Shown here piece by piece: positions 8,394 through 18,383 of a stretch of DNA of 64,000 nt. The notes under the pieces are model-generated. The model was given only the letters and a program-made list of their open reading frames with translations. It had not been told where the DNA came from and searched no databases. This stretch comes from Streptomyces cellostaticus (GTDB lineage Bacteria > Actinomycetota > Actinomycetes > Streptomycetales > Streptomycetaceae). Both the position numbers and the translations under genes were made by a program. How positions within the stretch are numbered: the stretch's first letter is position 1; each line of letters opens with the position of its first letter. The stretch spans positions 2,341-66,340 of the forward strand of contig NZ_KQ948046.1 of the NCBI RefSeq assembly GCF_001513965.1, read 5' to 3'.

Positions 8394-9188
8394 ATGGACT
8401 TCTCGGCGGCGGACTTCTCCGCGGACATTCCGGCACAGGCGCACCCCCACCCGCACAGCGGTTGGCCTGGCAACGAGCTGGAGGAGATGCTCTCGGCCTC
8501 CCTCGGCATACCCTCCGCGGGCGGCCGGATCATCGAAGTCCTCGGCCGGAGCTTCGTGTGGATCCCGCTGCCCAACGGCGGCGGCCCGGACAGCGGCCCG
8601 CTGGATCTGCCCACCCTGGACATCGACGGCCAGGTCTACGTCCCGGTCTTCAGCTCCGAGGAGCAGTTCCGCCAGGCGGCCGGCTCCCACATGTCGTACT
8701 CCATCGCCCCGGCGGTGGAGTTCGCCCGCGGTCTGCCCCCGCAGGCCGGTATAGCCGTGAACCCCGGCGGTGTGGTCGGCATACCGCTGCCGCCCCAGGC
8801 GGTGGCCGAGCTGTGCCGCGCGGGCCGCACCCCGCTGGACGGCCCCGGCACGGGCGGCCGGGTCCGCCTCTTCGAGCCCGACTGGCAGGACGACCCGGTC
8901 GACTTCCTCTCCGCAGCCTCCGCCGAGTTCGCGGCGACGGGCGTGGTCCGCACGGCCCGCCGCTGCCTGGCCGGCATAGAAACGGCCGACCCGGTGATGT
9001 TCGTGGGCGTGGAACTCGCCCAGTGGGAGGGCGACCTGCGCGCCCTGCCCCTGGAGGCGCTCGGCAAGGCCCTCGGCGAGGTCCCGGTGAAATGGCCGGT
9101 CAACCTCGTCCTCCTCGACGTGGCCGAGGACCCGGTGGCCGACTGGATGAAGACAAACGTCCGCCCCTTCTACCAGTACGGCCACTGA
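8394..9188 (+). CDS. SseB-like protein (enhanced serine sensitivity family)
   Basis: A 264-residue soluble protein with the SseB N-terminal domain (about residues 18-125, including LDIDGQVYVPVFSSEEQF and AVNPGG) and the SseB C-terminal domain (about 130-264), ending in the characteristic DEDPVADWMKTNVRPFY-like segment. E. coli sseB was named for serine sensitivity, but its biochemical role is not established. The gene is one of two neighbouring paralogues and lies close to the glycine/serine catabolic genes. It starts at ATG 8394. Confidence 0.85.
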   Translation: MDFSAADFSADIPAQAHPHPHSGWPGNELEEMLSASLGIPSAGGRIIEVLGRSFVWIPLPNGGGPDSGPLDLPTLDIDGQVYVPVFSSEEQFRQAAGSHMSYSIAPAVEFARGLPPQAGIAVNPGGVVGIPLPPQAVAELCRAGRTPLDGPGTGGRVRLFEPDWQDDPVDFLSAASAEFAATGVVRTARRCLAGIETADPVMFVGVELAQWEGDLRALPLEALGKALGEVPVKWPVNLVLLDVAEDPVADWMKTNVRPFYQYGH

Positions 9189-9204
9189 ACAGCCCACTCA
9201 GGGG

Positions 9205-9290
9205 CAGCCGACCAAGGGGGCGCGGGGAACTGCGCGACAAGCCACAACGCACCCCGCGCCCGCGAACCGAAGACAAGGCCCCACCCCACT
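9205..9290. repeat. Streptomyces intergenic repeat (GCGCGGGGAACTGCGCGA type)
   Basis: The gap between the two SseB-like genes contains GGGGGCGCGGGGAACTGCGC, then ACAAGCCACAACG and CCCCGCGCCCGCG. I recognise this as a widespread Streptomyces intergenic repeat with internal dyad symmetry (CGCGGGG/CCCCGCG). Its function is unknown. Confidence 0.6.
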
Positions 9291-9342
9291 AGGCGCTTAA
9301 GCTGTTCCCAAACGCGGGGCACTCCAAAGAAGGGCAAGACAG

Positions 9343-10173
9343 GTGAGCGCGAGCCCAAGCGGCAGCGTCGAGCACATGCTGCGCCAGGTCACCCCCGGGC
9401 GCTACGACGCCTACGAGGCACTGCTGCGCGCCCTCGCCACCCCTTCCTCCGGCCAGATCTGGATGCTCCTGTGGCACGGCCAGGCCGGCTCCCCGGACGC
9501 CCAGTACGGAAACATGGAGGTCGACGGCTTCAGCTACGCCCCCTGTGTGACCTCCGCCCAGGAACTCTCGGCCAGCGGCTGGAACCGCTCCTACGAGGTG
9601 GTCGACGGACTCGACGTGGCCCGCACCCTCTATCCCGACCACTTCGGCATCTGGCTCAACCCGCACGCCCCGGGCGGCGGCGTCGGCATCCCCTGGCTGG
9701 ACCTGCGCCGCATCGCCACCGGCCTGGACCGCCAGCCCGCCGGTCCCCTGCGGCTGACGGAACCCGGCATCGAGATCCCGCAGTTCTACGCCCTGCTCGC
9801 GCAGAACGCCCACCGCACCCCGGCCCTGCGCACCCTGCGCCGCGCCTGGGTGCAGCCCGCGCTCGGGGCGCCGTACCTCGCCATCGGTCTGGACGTGTAC
9901 GACACCTCGCCGGCCGCCGTCGACTCGGTGCGCGCGATGATGCAGCAGTCCGTCGGCGCGGTCCCGGAGGGGCTGCCGGTCTCGACGGTCGCGATGACGG
10001 ACGACTACGACCCGGTCGTGATGTGGATGCGGGCCAACGCCCGCCCGTTCTACGACCGCGAGGCCCACGCGGCCCCGCCCCAGCCCCAGCCCCAGCCGCA
10101 GCCGCAGCTTCAGCCCCAGCCTCAGGGCCCGGCCGCCGGTTACGGCTACCCGCCCGTCCACGGCGGCTACTGA
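9343..10173 (+). CDS. SseB-like paralogue with Pro-Gln tail
   Basis: A 276-residue relative of the preceding gene. The SseB-type N-terminal part (about residues 10-120) includes DGLDVARTLYPDHFGIWLNP and GGGVGIPW, and the C-terminal part ends in DYDPVVMWMRANARPFYDRE, parallel to its neighbour. It differs in a low-complexity tail of about 30 residues made mostly of alternating Pro and Gln, then Gly/Tyr/Pro. The tail probably forms an extended flexible segment. The start is GTG 9343, preceded by GACAGG. The pair looks like an old tandem duplication. Confidence 0.82.
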   Translation: MSASPSGSVEHMLRQVTPGRYDAYEALLRALATPSSGQIWMLLWHGQAGSPDAQYGNMEVDGFSYAPCVTSAQELSASGWNRSYEVVDGLDVARTLYPDHFGIWLNPHAPGGGVGIPWLDLRRIATGLDRQPAGPLRLTEPGIEIPQFYALLAQNAHRTPALRTLRRAWVQPALGAPYLAIGLDVYDTSPAAVDSVRAMMQQSVGAVPEGLPVSTVAMTDDYDPVVMWMRANARPFYDREAHAAPPQPQPQPQPQLQPQPQGPAAGYGYPPVHGGY

Positions 10174-10523
10174 TCAAAGGGGCCGCGAAGCCCGCTTCTT
10201 GGCCTTGATCGTAGAATTTACGTGCCCGGCACACTTCTGCGCGCGTAGACATCGGTTGGACGTGCCGAACCGCGCAAAATCGACGTTCTGTCCCAACTGG
10301 GCCGTGTCCGCGGGGCGTTACCCAATGTTCGGATAACGGAATCCCTCGCACTGCATCACGGTTGCGCATACTTTCGCCGTCAGCTCTGGCGGGTGATCGC
10401 AGCGACGCTGAAGACTCCCGACTCAGACACGAGGTGGAGACCTCGTGATCGATGGCAAGTCGACAAAGCCGCAAACCGCGGCAGGCGCAGGCCGGTCACC
10501 ACCGGCGAGAGGGGTCGCTCACC
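10174..10523 (+). promoter_or_regulatory. Promoter and leader region of the oligopeptide transporter
   Basis: 350 bases without a convincing gene. The middle is less GC-rich than its flanks (for example ACCCAATGTTCGGATAACGG around 10320-10339), as expected for a promoter and 5' leader. An in-frame ATG at 10452 would add 24 residues to the permease, but that extension (many Arg, Gln, His) does not look like a permease N-terminus. I see no confident -10/-35 pair. Confidence 0.4.
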
Positions 10524-11522
10524 GTGACCGCACCGATCGAGACCACCGGGGCGGCAGCCGAGGCACAGCCGGAGGCTGTGCTGGCGGGTGCCGAGAAGGG
10601 GCAGATCGAGGGTCGTTCCCTGGGCCAGATCGCCTGGTCCCGGTTCAAGCGGGACAGAGTCGCCGTCGTCGGCGGCATCATCGTGATCCTGCTGATCCTC
10701 CTCGCGATCCTCTCGCGCCCCATCCAGGCCATGTTCGGCCTCGACCCCAACGCCTTCCACCAGGACCTGATCGTGCCCGACACCTCGCTGCCCAAGGGCG
10801 GCCTGGGCGGTATGAGCATGGACCACCCGCTGGGTGTGGACCCGAAGTTCGGCCGGGACATCGCCACCCGCATCCTGGAGGGCTCCTGGGTCTCCCTGGT
10901 GGTCGCCTTCGGAGCCACGATCCTGTCCAACGTGATCGGCGCGATCATGGGTGTCGTCGCGGGCTACTACGGCGGCCGGGTCGACTCGATCATCAGCCGG
11001 CTGATGGACGTCTTCCTCGCCTTCCCCCTCCTGCTGTTCGCCATCGCCATCTCCGCCACCCTGCAGGGCGGCGCCTTCGGCCTCAACGGACTGCCGCTCC
11101 ACCTGAGCGTGCTCATCTTCGTCATCGGCTTCTTCAACTGGCCCTACCTGGGCCGGATCGTGCGAGGTCAGACCCTTGCCCTGCGCGAGCGCGAGTTCGT
11201 GGACGCCGCCCGCGGCATGGGTGCCAAGGGCCCGTACATCCTCTTCCGCGAGCTGATGCCGAACCTGGTCGGCCCGATCATCGTCTACTCGACGCTGCTC
11301 ATCCCGACCAACATTCTGTTCGAGGCCTCCCTGAGCTTCCTGGGTGTCGGTATCCAGCCCCCGCAGGCGTCCTGGGGCGGCATGCTCCGGGAAGCCGTCA
11401 CCTACTACCAGGTCGATCCCCAGTACATGATCGTGCCGGGCCTCGCCATCTTCATCACCGTCCTCGCGTTCAATCTGCTCGGCGACGGTCTCCGCGACGC
11501 TCTCGACCCCCGCAGCCGCTAG
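10524..11522 (+). CDS. Oligopeptide ABC transporter permease, OppC/DppC type
   Basis: A 332-residue inner-membrane permease of a peptide importer. After a cytoplasmic N-terminus, the first membrane segment (VAVVGGIIVILLILLAIL, about residues 47-64) is followed by an extracellular loop and five further helices in the C-terminal half. The cytoplasmic EAA loop that contacts the ATPases is visible as REREFVDAARGMGAKG. I chose GTG 10524 with GAGAGGGG upstream; ATG 10452 is the alternative. It is the first gene of a five-gene set, with the second permease after the binding protein. Confidence 0.92.
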   Translation: MTAPIETTGAAAEAQPEAVLAGAEKGQIEGRSLGQIAWSRFKRDRVAVVGGIIVILLILLAILSRPIQAMFGLDPNAFHQDLIVPDTSLPKGGLGGMSMDHPLGVDPKFGRDIATRILEGSWVSLVVAFGATILSNVIGAIMGVVAGYYGGRVDSIISRLMDVFLAFPLLLFAIAISATLQGGAFGLNGLPLHLSVLIFVIGFFNWPYLGRIVRGQTLALREREFVDAARGMGAKGPYILFRELMPNLVGPIIVYSTLLIPTNILFEASLSFLGVGIQPPQASWGGMLREAVTYYQVDPQYMIVPGLAIFITVLAFNLLGDGLRDALDPRSR

Positions 11523-11575
11523 GCAGCTCCCGAGAGTCCATCTAGTTTCCGATCATGGAGGGGAAACAGACCATC

Positions 11576-13330
11576 ATGCGAAGGTCAGCGCTGGCCGCGG
11601 TCGCGGCCATCGGCTCCGCCAGCTTGCTCGTTGCAGGCTGCAGCAAGGCCGATGACAACAAGGACGGCAACACTCCGAAGGCGGCCGGTGCCAACGCGGC
11701 GACCACGGGTGTCGTCAATGCGTCCGACAAAAAGGGCGGCACGGTCACGTACGAGATGTCGGACGTGCCGGACTCGTTCGACCCCGGCAACACGTACTAC
11801 GCCTACATGTACAACTTCAGCCGGCTCTACGCCCGCCCGCTGATGACGTTCCAGCCCGGCCCCGGCGAGAAGGGCAACACCCTTGTCCCGGACCTCGCCG
11901 CGAGCAAGGGTGTCCCGAGCGACGGCGGCAAGACCTGGACGTACAAGCTGCGTGCGGGCCTGAAGTACCAGGACGGATCGGCGATCACGTCGAAGGACGT
12001 CAAGTACGCCGTCGAGCGCTCCAACTTCGCGCGTGACGTGCTCTCGCTCGGCCCGAACTACTTCCAGCAGTTCATGAAGGACGGCGACAAGTACAAGGGT
12101 CCGTACAAGGACAAGGGCGCCAAGGGCCTGTCCTCGATCGAGACGCCGGACGCCACCACGATCGTCTTCCACCTGAACCGCGCCTTCCAGGAGTTCGACT
12201 ACCTGGTCGCGGCTCCGCAGACGGCTCCGGTGCCGCAGGCCAAGGACGACGGCGTCGACTACGTCAAGCACATCGTCTCCTCCGGCTCCTACCAGTTCCA
12301 GAGCTACCAGGAGGGCAAGCAGGTCGTCCTGGTCCGCAACAAGAACTGGGACGCGAAGACCGACCCGCTGCGCAAGCAGCTGCCGGACAAGATCGTCGTC
12401 AACCTGAAGGTCAACCCGGAGACGATCGACAAGGACATCCAGTCCGGCGACGCCACCGCCGACCTCGTCGGCGGCGGTGTCCAGGCCTCCACCCAGGCCC
12501 AGCTGCTCAACTCGGCCGACGGCAAGGCCGCCACGGACAACACCTACGGTGGCCGCCTGGTCTACATGGCGATCAACACCAAGGTCGCGCCGTTCGACAA
12601 GGTCGAGTGCCGCAAGGCCGTGCAGTACGCCGTCGACAAGGTCTCCGTGCAGACCGCCGAGGGCGGCCCGATCCGCGGTGAGGTCGCCTCCACCGTTCTG
12701 CCGCCGGACATCACCGGCTACCAGAAGGCGGACGCCTACGCGACCAAGGGCAGCAAGGGTGACGTCGCCAAGGCCAAGGCGCAGCTGAAGGCCTGCGGCA
12801 AGTCGTCGATCAGCACCAACATCACGGCCCGCTCCGACCGCCCGCAGGAGATCGACGCCGCCACGGCGATCATCAACTCGCTGAAGAAGGTCGGCATCAA
12901 CGCCACCCTGAAGCAGTACCCGCAGGGCAAGTACTTCACCGACTACGCGGGTGTGCCGAAGTTCACCGAGAAGCAGAACATCGGCCTCATGATGATGCAG
13001 TGGGGTGCCGACTGGCCCTCCGGCTACGGCTTCCTGCAGCAGATCCTGAACGGCAAGGCGATCAGCCAGTCCGGCAACACCAACCTGTCGCAGTACGACA
13101 ACAAGAAGGTCAACGACCTGCTCGGCCAGGCTATCGCCGCCGAGGACGTCGCCAAGCGCAACGAGCTGTACGCGCAGATCGACAAGCAGACGATGGACGA
13201 CGCCGTCCTCGTCCCGCTGACCTACTTCAAGGTCCTTCTGTACCGCTCGCCGTACGCGACCAACGTGGTCTCCACTGCCGCCTTCAGCGGTGAGTACGAC
13301 TACCTCAACCTCGGCACCACGAAGAAGTAG
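11576..13330 (+). CDS. Oligopeptide-binding lipoprotein of ABC transporter (OppA/DppA family)
   Basis: The solute-binding protein that captures peptides outside the membrane (SBP family 5). The start ATG 11576 is supported by GGAGGGG upstream and gives an ideal lipoprotein signal: MRRSAL, a hydrophobic core, then LLVAGCSK with the lipidated Cys near residue 22. The mature protein of about 560 residues shows family segments such as GTVTYEMSDVPDSFDPGNTY near its N-terminus and KGLSSIETPDATTIVFHL in the first lobe. Its position between the two permeases, with a strong hairpin right after the stop, suggests that it is made in excess of the other subunits. Confidence 0.93.
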   Translation: MRRSALAAVAAIGSASLLVAGCSKADDNKDGNTPKAAGANAATTGVVNASDKKGGTVTYEMSDVPDSFDPGNTYYAYMYNFSRLYARPLMTFQPGPGEKGNTLVPDLAASKGVPSDGGKTWTYKLRAGLKYQDGSAITSKDVKYAVERSNFARDVLSLGPNYFQQFMKDGDKYKGPYKDKGAKGLSSIETPDATTIVFHLNRAFQEFDYLVAAPQTAPVPQAKDDGVDYVKHIVSSGSYQFQSYQEGKQVVLVRNKNWDAKTDPLRKQLPDKIVVNLKVNPETIDKDIQSGDATADLVGGGVQASTQAQLLNSADGKAATDNTYGGRLVYMAINTKVAPFDKVECRKAVQYAVDKVSVQTAEGGPIRGEVASTVLPPDITGYQKADAYATKGSKGDVAKAKAQLKACGKSSISTNITARSDRPQEIDAATAIINSLKKVGINATLKQYPQGKYFTDYAGVPKFTEKQNIGLMMMQWGADWPSGYGFLQQILNGKAISQSGNTNLSQYDNKKVNDLLGQAIAAEDVAKRNELYAQIDKQTMDDAVLVPLTYFKVLLYRSPYATNVVSTAAFSGEYDYLNLGTTKK

Positions 13331-13357
13331 CAGCCCCGGAAGGCAGGTGAAGGCATT

Positions 13358-13389
13358 GGTGCCCGCGGGCTTCGCGGCCCGCGGGCACC
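13358..13389 (+). other. 13-bp perfect hairpin after the binding-protein gene
   Basis: GGTGCCCGCGGGC (13358-13370) and its exact complement (13377-13389) flank a 6-base loop TTCGCG. No T-run follows, and oppB starts 13 bases later. Hairpins here in binding-protein operons commonly protect the upstream mRNA or reduce read-through into the membrane subunits; that role is inferred. Confidence 0.7.
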
Positions 13390-13402
13390 AGCGCCGGTCC
13401 CC

Positions 13403-14410
13403 GTGATCTCGTACATCCTCCGCCGGACGTTCGCGGCAGTGATCCTGCTGCTGGTCGTCACCGCGGTCACCTTCGCCATCTTCTTCCTGCTGCCGCGACT
13501 CGCCGGCCAGACAGCGGATCAACTGGCGCAGCAGTACATCGGCAAGAGCCCGTCGAAGGCGGACATCGCCGCGGTCAAGCACAACCTCGGTCTGGACCAG
13601 CCCGTCTACGTCCAGTACTGGCACTTCATCAAGGGGATCGTGGCCGGCGCCAACTACGACCTCGGCCCCACCACGGTGCACTGCAACGCACCCTGCTTCG
13701 GCTACTCGTTCAAGACCCACCAGGCGGTCTGGCCGGAACTCACCTCGCGCATGCCGGTGACGATGTCGCTGGCCGCGGGTGCCGCCGTGCTGTGGCTGCT
13801 CTCGGGTGTGACGGTCGGCGTCATCTCCGCCCTCAAGCCGCGCTCGATCTTCGACCGCACCTTCATGGGCGTCGCGCTCGCCGGTGTCTCGCTGCCCATG
13901 TTCTTCACGGGCAACCTGGCCATCCTGCTCTTCACCTATCAGTGGCCGATCTTCGGCCGCACGTACGTCCCGTTCACCGAGAACCCCGCGCAGTGGGCCA
14001 ACACGCTCTTCCCGGCGTGGTGTTCGCTCGCACTCCTCTACTCCGCCATCTACGCGCGGCTCACCCGCTCGGGCATGCTGGAGACGATGAACGAGGACTT
14101 CATCCGCACGGCCCGCGCCAAGGGTCTGCGTGAGCAGAAGGTCGTGGTCCGGCACGGACTGCGGGCCGCCCTCACCCCGATCATCACGGTCTTCGGCATG
14201 GACCTCGGTCTGCTGCTCGGCGGCGCCGTGATCACCGAGACCGTGTTCTCGCTGCACGGCATCGGCGAGTACGCGGTGAACGGCATCACCGACAACGACC
14301 TGCCCAAGATCCTCGGCGTGACCCTGCTCGCCGCCTTCTTCGTCGTGATCGCAAATCTCCTGGTGGACGTGCTCTACGCCGCCGCCGACCCGCGCGTGAG
14401 GCTCTCGTGA
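13403..14410 (+). CDS. Oligopeptide ABC transporter permease, OppB/DppB type
   Basis: A 335-residue membrane permease. The N-terminal helix (AVILLLVVTAVTFAIFFLLP) is characteristic of the OppB type, followed by a long external loop with two Cys (HCNAPCFGYSF) and five more helices. The ATPase-contacting EAA loop reads NEDFIRTARAKGLREQKV. The start GTG 13403 lies just after the hairpin and has no good Shine-Dalgarno, which fits reduced translation relative to the binding protein. The stop overlaps the GTG of the next gene by 4 bases. Confidence 0.93.
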   Translation: MISYILRRTFAAVILLLVVTAVTFAIFFLLPRLAGQTADQLAQQYIGKSPSKADIAAVKHNLGLDQPVYVQYWHFIKGIVAGANYDLGPTTVHCNAPCFGYSFKTHQAVWPELTSRMPVTMSLAAGAAVLWLLSGVTVGVISALKPRSIFDRTFMGVALAGVSLPMFFTGNLAILLFTYQWPIFGRTYVPFTENPAQWANTLFPAWCSLALLYSAIYARLTRSGMLETMNEDFIRTARAKGLREQKVVVRHGLRAALTPIITVFGMDLGLLLGGAVITETVFSLHGIGEYAVNGITDNDLPKILGVTLLAAFFVVIANLLVDVLYAAADPRVRLS

Positions 14411-15497
14411 CCGAACTCTCCAAGACCGGCGCCGCAGTGGGGGAGCCCACCCCCGCCGGCAAGGCGCCCGAAGCCTTCCTGGAAGTCCGCGACCTCAAGG
14501 TGCACTTCCCGACCGACGACGGCCTGGTCAAGTCCGTCGACGGGCTCAGCTTCTCGCTGGAGAGGGGCAAGACCCTCGCCATCGTCGGCGAGTCCGGATC
14601 CGGCAAGTCGGTCACCTCGCAGGCCATCATGGGCCTGCACCGGCTCGGCGCCCGCGGCAAGAACGTGCAGATGTCCGGCGAGATCTGGCTGGACGGCAAG
14701 GAACTGGTCGCCGCATCCCCGGACGAGGTGCGCAAGCTCCGCGGCCGTGAGATGGCGATGATCTTCCAGGACCCGCTGTCCGCGATGCACCCGTACTACA
14801 AGGTCGGCGACCAGATCGTGGAGGCCTACCGGGTCCACCACGACGTCAGCAAGAAGGTCGCCCGCCGGCGGGCCATCGAGATGCTCGACCGGGTCGGCAT
14901 CCCCGAGCCGGCCAAGCGCGTCGACGGCTACCCGCACGAGTTCTCCGGCGGTATGCGCCAGCGCGCCATGATCGCCATGTCGCTGGTCAACAACCCCGAG
15001 CTGCTCATCGCGGACGAGCCGACCACCGCCCTCGACGTCACCGTCCAGGCGCAGATCCTCGACCTGATCCGGGACCTGCAGAAGGAGTTCGGCTCCGCGG
15101 TCATCATGATCACCCACGATCTCGGCGTGGTCGCCGAGATCGCCGACGACGTCCTGGTGATGTACGGCGGCCGGTGCGTGGAGCGCGGCCGGGCCGACGA
15201 GGTCTTCGAGAAGCCGCAGCACCCGTACACCTGGGGCCTGCTCGGTTCCATGCCCCGCATCGACCGTGAGACCTCCGAACGGCTCATCCCGGTCAAGGGC
15301 CAGCCGCCGAGCCTCATCAACGTCCCCTCGGGCTGCGCCTTCCACCCGCGCTGCCCGTACGCGGACATCCCCAAGGGGAACGTCACCCGCACGGTGCGCC
15401 CCGACCTGGAGCTGGTGAGCACCGGGCACTGGTCCGCCTGCCACCTCCCGGCCGAGGACCGTGAGCGGATCTGGACCGAAGAGATTGCGCCGAAGCT

Positions 15498-15501
<4 letters not shown>
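14407..15501 (+). CDS. Oligopeptide ABC transporter ATP-binding protein, OppD/DppD type
   Basis: A 364-residue ATPase. Walker A GESGSGKS is at residues 61-68, the signature FSGGMRQRAMIA near 180, Walker B LLIADEPTTALD near 200, and the switch His in MITHDLG after it. The C-terminal oligopeptide/dipeptide domain has the cysteine pattern CAFHPRCPYAD and ends in CHLPAEDRERIW; this region can carry an Fe-S cluster in homologues. The start GTG overlaps the oppB TGA and its own TGA overlaps the next GTG, so the three products are translationally coupled. Confidence 0.95.
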
Positions 15502-16850
<1,349 letters not shown>

Positions 16851-16877
16851 CACGACTAGGCAAAGTCATGCACATGC

Positions 16878-16963
16878 CCGAACGGGAGAGTGCAGAGTCG
16901 TCCGTGTCCGTCCACCGACCGGCACACGCTCGAAAGGGACGACCATGGCACTCTCCCGTTCGG
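16878..16963 (+). promoter_or_regulatory. 16-bp inverted repeat covering the start of the M1 peptidase gene
   Basis: CCGAACGGGAGAGTGC (16878-16893) is the exact complement of GCACTCTCCCGTTCGG (16948-16963), which is codons 2-7 of the downstream gene. If both copies are on one transcript they would form a 16-bp stem looping out the ribosome binding site and start codon (ATG 16945). This could restrict translation or be a binding site for a dimeric regulator. Confidence 0.55.
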
Positions 16964-18336
16964 CACGCTTAGCGGCCCTCGCCACCGCGGCGGCCTCCTT
17001 CCTGACCATTGCCGCCTCCTCCGCCCCCACTCCTGGCGCCCCCGGCATCGGCGATCCCTACTTCCCACAGCTCGGCAACGGCGGCTTCGACGCCCGCCAT
17101 TACGACCTGGACATTGCCTACGACCCGGGCACCGGCCGCCTGGACGGCCGTACCACCCTCACCGCACGCGCCACCCAGAGCCTGTCCTCCTTCGATCTCG
17201 ACCTCCAGAAGCTGGAGATCACCAAGGTCGAAGTCGACGGCAGACCCGCCCGGTTCACCCGCGACGGCGACGAGGTCACCGTCACCCCGCGCGGAACCCT
17301 CGCCAAGGGCCGGCACTTCACCGTGTCCGTCACCTACGGCGGCATACCCGAACCCCTCGGCGGCCCGATCGTCTTCGGCTCGAAGTACGGCTGGATGAAG
17401 ACCGCCGACGGCGTCTTCGTCGCCTGCGAGCCCAACGCCGCCTCCACCTGGTTCCCGTCCAGCGACCACCCCGCCGACAAGGCCACCTACGACATCCGGA
17501 TCAAGGCACCCAAGGGCCTGACCGGTGTCTCCAACGGCCGGCTCGTGTCGACGTACGACCGGGGCGACTCGACGTACACGCACTGGCGGGAGAGCCGGCC
17601 GATGGCCACCTACCTCGCCACCGCCACCATCGGGAAGTTCGATGTGCAGACCGGCCGCACCCCGGGCGGCATCCCGGTCTACGTCGCCATCGACCCCGTG
17701 CTGAAGAACAGCAACAACGTCGACGTGTACGCCGTCACCGCCGCCGCAACCGACTACTGGTCGCAGGTCTTCGGGCCGTACCCCTTCGAGGAGACCGGCG
17801 CGATCGTCGACGCCATGCCCGAGGCCGGGTTCTCGCTGGAGGTGCAGAGCAAGCCCGCCTACTCGGCCGTGCGCAACGAGACGACCATCGTGCACGAGCT
17901 GGCCCACCAGTGGTTCGGCGACTCGGTGAGCGTGGCCCGGTGGCAGGACATCTGGCTCAACGAGGGCTTCGCCACCTACGCCCAGTGGCTGTGGGCCGAG
18001 CACCAGGGCACCCGTACGGCCCACGACTCCTTCCTCGCCGCCTACAACGCCCGCCCCGCCGACGCGGGCTTCTGGCAGATCAAGGTGGCCGACCCGCAGC
18101 GCGACACGATGTTCGCCTCCGCCGTCTACCAGCGCGGCGCGATGACGCTCCAGGCACTTCGGGAACGGATCGGCGACCAGGCGTTCTTCAAGCTGCTGCC
18201 CACCTGGACCCGGCTCCACCGGTACGGCAACGCGGACACGGCCGACTTCGTCCGCCTCGCCGAGCGGATCAGCGGACAGAAGCTGGACGACCTGTTCGGC
18301 ACCTGGCTGTTCACGACAGGCAAGCCGACCTTGTAG
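16945..18336 (+). CDS. Secreted M1-family zinc aminopeptidase, short form
   Basis: A 463-residue metallopeptidase. The N-terminus is a Sec-type signal (MALSRSARLAALATAAASFL, cleavage near ASSAPTPGAP). The N-terminal beta domain spans about residues 45-245. The catalytic domain carries HELAH at 317-321 (zinc ligands H317 and H321, catalytic E318) and E340 in WLNEGFATYA as third ligand, the HEXXH-18-E spacing of family M1. It lacks the large C-terminal helical domain of full-size aminopeptidase N. It should release N-terminal residues from extracellular peptides. It follows the peptide importer by 94 bases, which suggests a shared nutritional role. GAAAGGGACGACC precedes the ATG. Confidence 0.93.
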   Translation: MALSRSARLAALATAAASFLTIAASSAPTPGAPGIGDPYFPQLGNGGFDARHYDLDIAYDPGTGRLDGRTTLTARATQSLSSFDLDLQKLEITKVEVDGRPARFTRDGDEVTVTPRGTLAKGRHFTVSVTYGGIPEPLGGPIVFGSKYGWMKTADGVFVACEPNAASTWFPSSDHPADKATYDIRIKAPKGLTGVSNGRLVSTYDRGDSTYTHWRESRPMATYLATATIGKFDVQTGRTPGGIPVYVAIDPVLKNSNNVDVYAVTAAATDYWSQVFGPYPFEETGAIVDAMPEAGFSLEVQSKPAYSAVRNETTIVHELAHQWFGDSVSVARWQDIWLNEGFATYAQWLWAEHQGTRTAHDSFLAAYNARPADAGFWQIKVADPQRDTMFASAVYQRGAMTLQALRERIGDQAFFKLLPTWTRLHRYGNADTADFVRLAERISGQKLDDLFGTWLFTTGKPTL

Positions 18337-18383
18337 CCCTGGCTTTGTAAGGTTCGCACCCCTTGACAGGTGAGAATGTCAGG

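Noticed and set aside
11585..14257. 890-codon minus-strand frame across the transporter genes
   Set aside because: Low-complexity Val/Gly/Leu/Arg composition and no motifs; it shadows the binding protein and permease genes.
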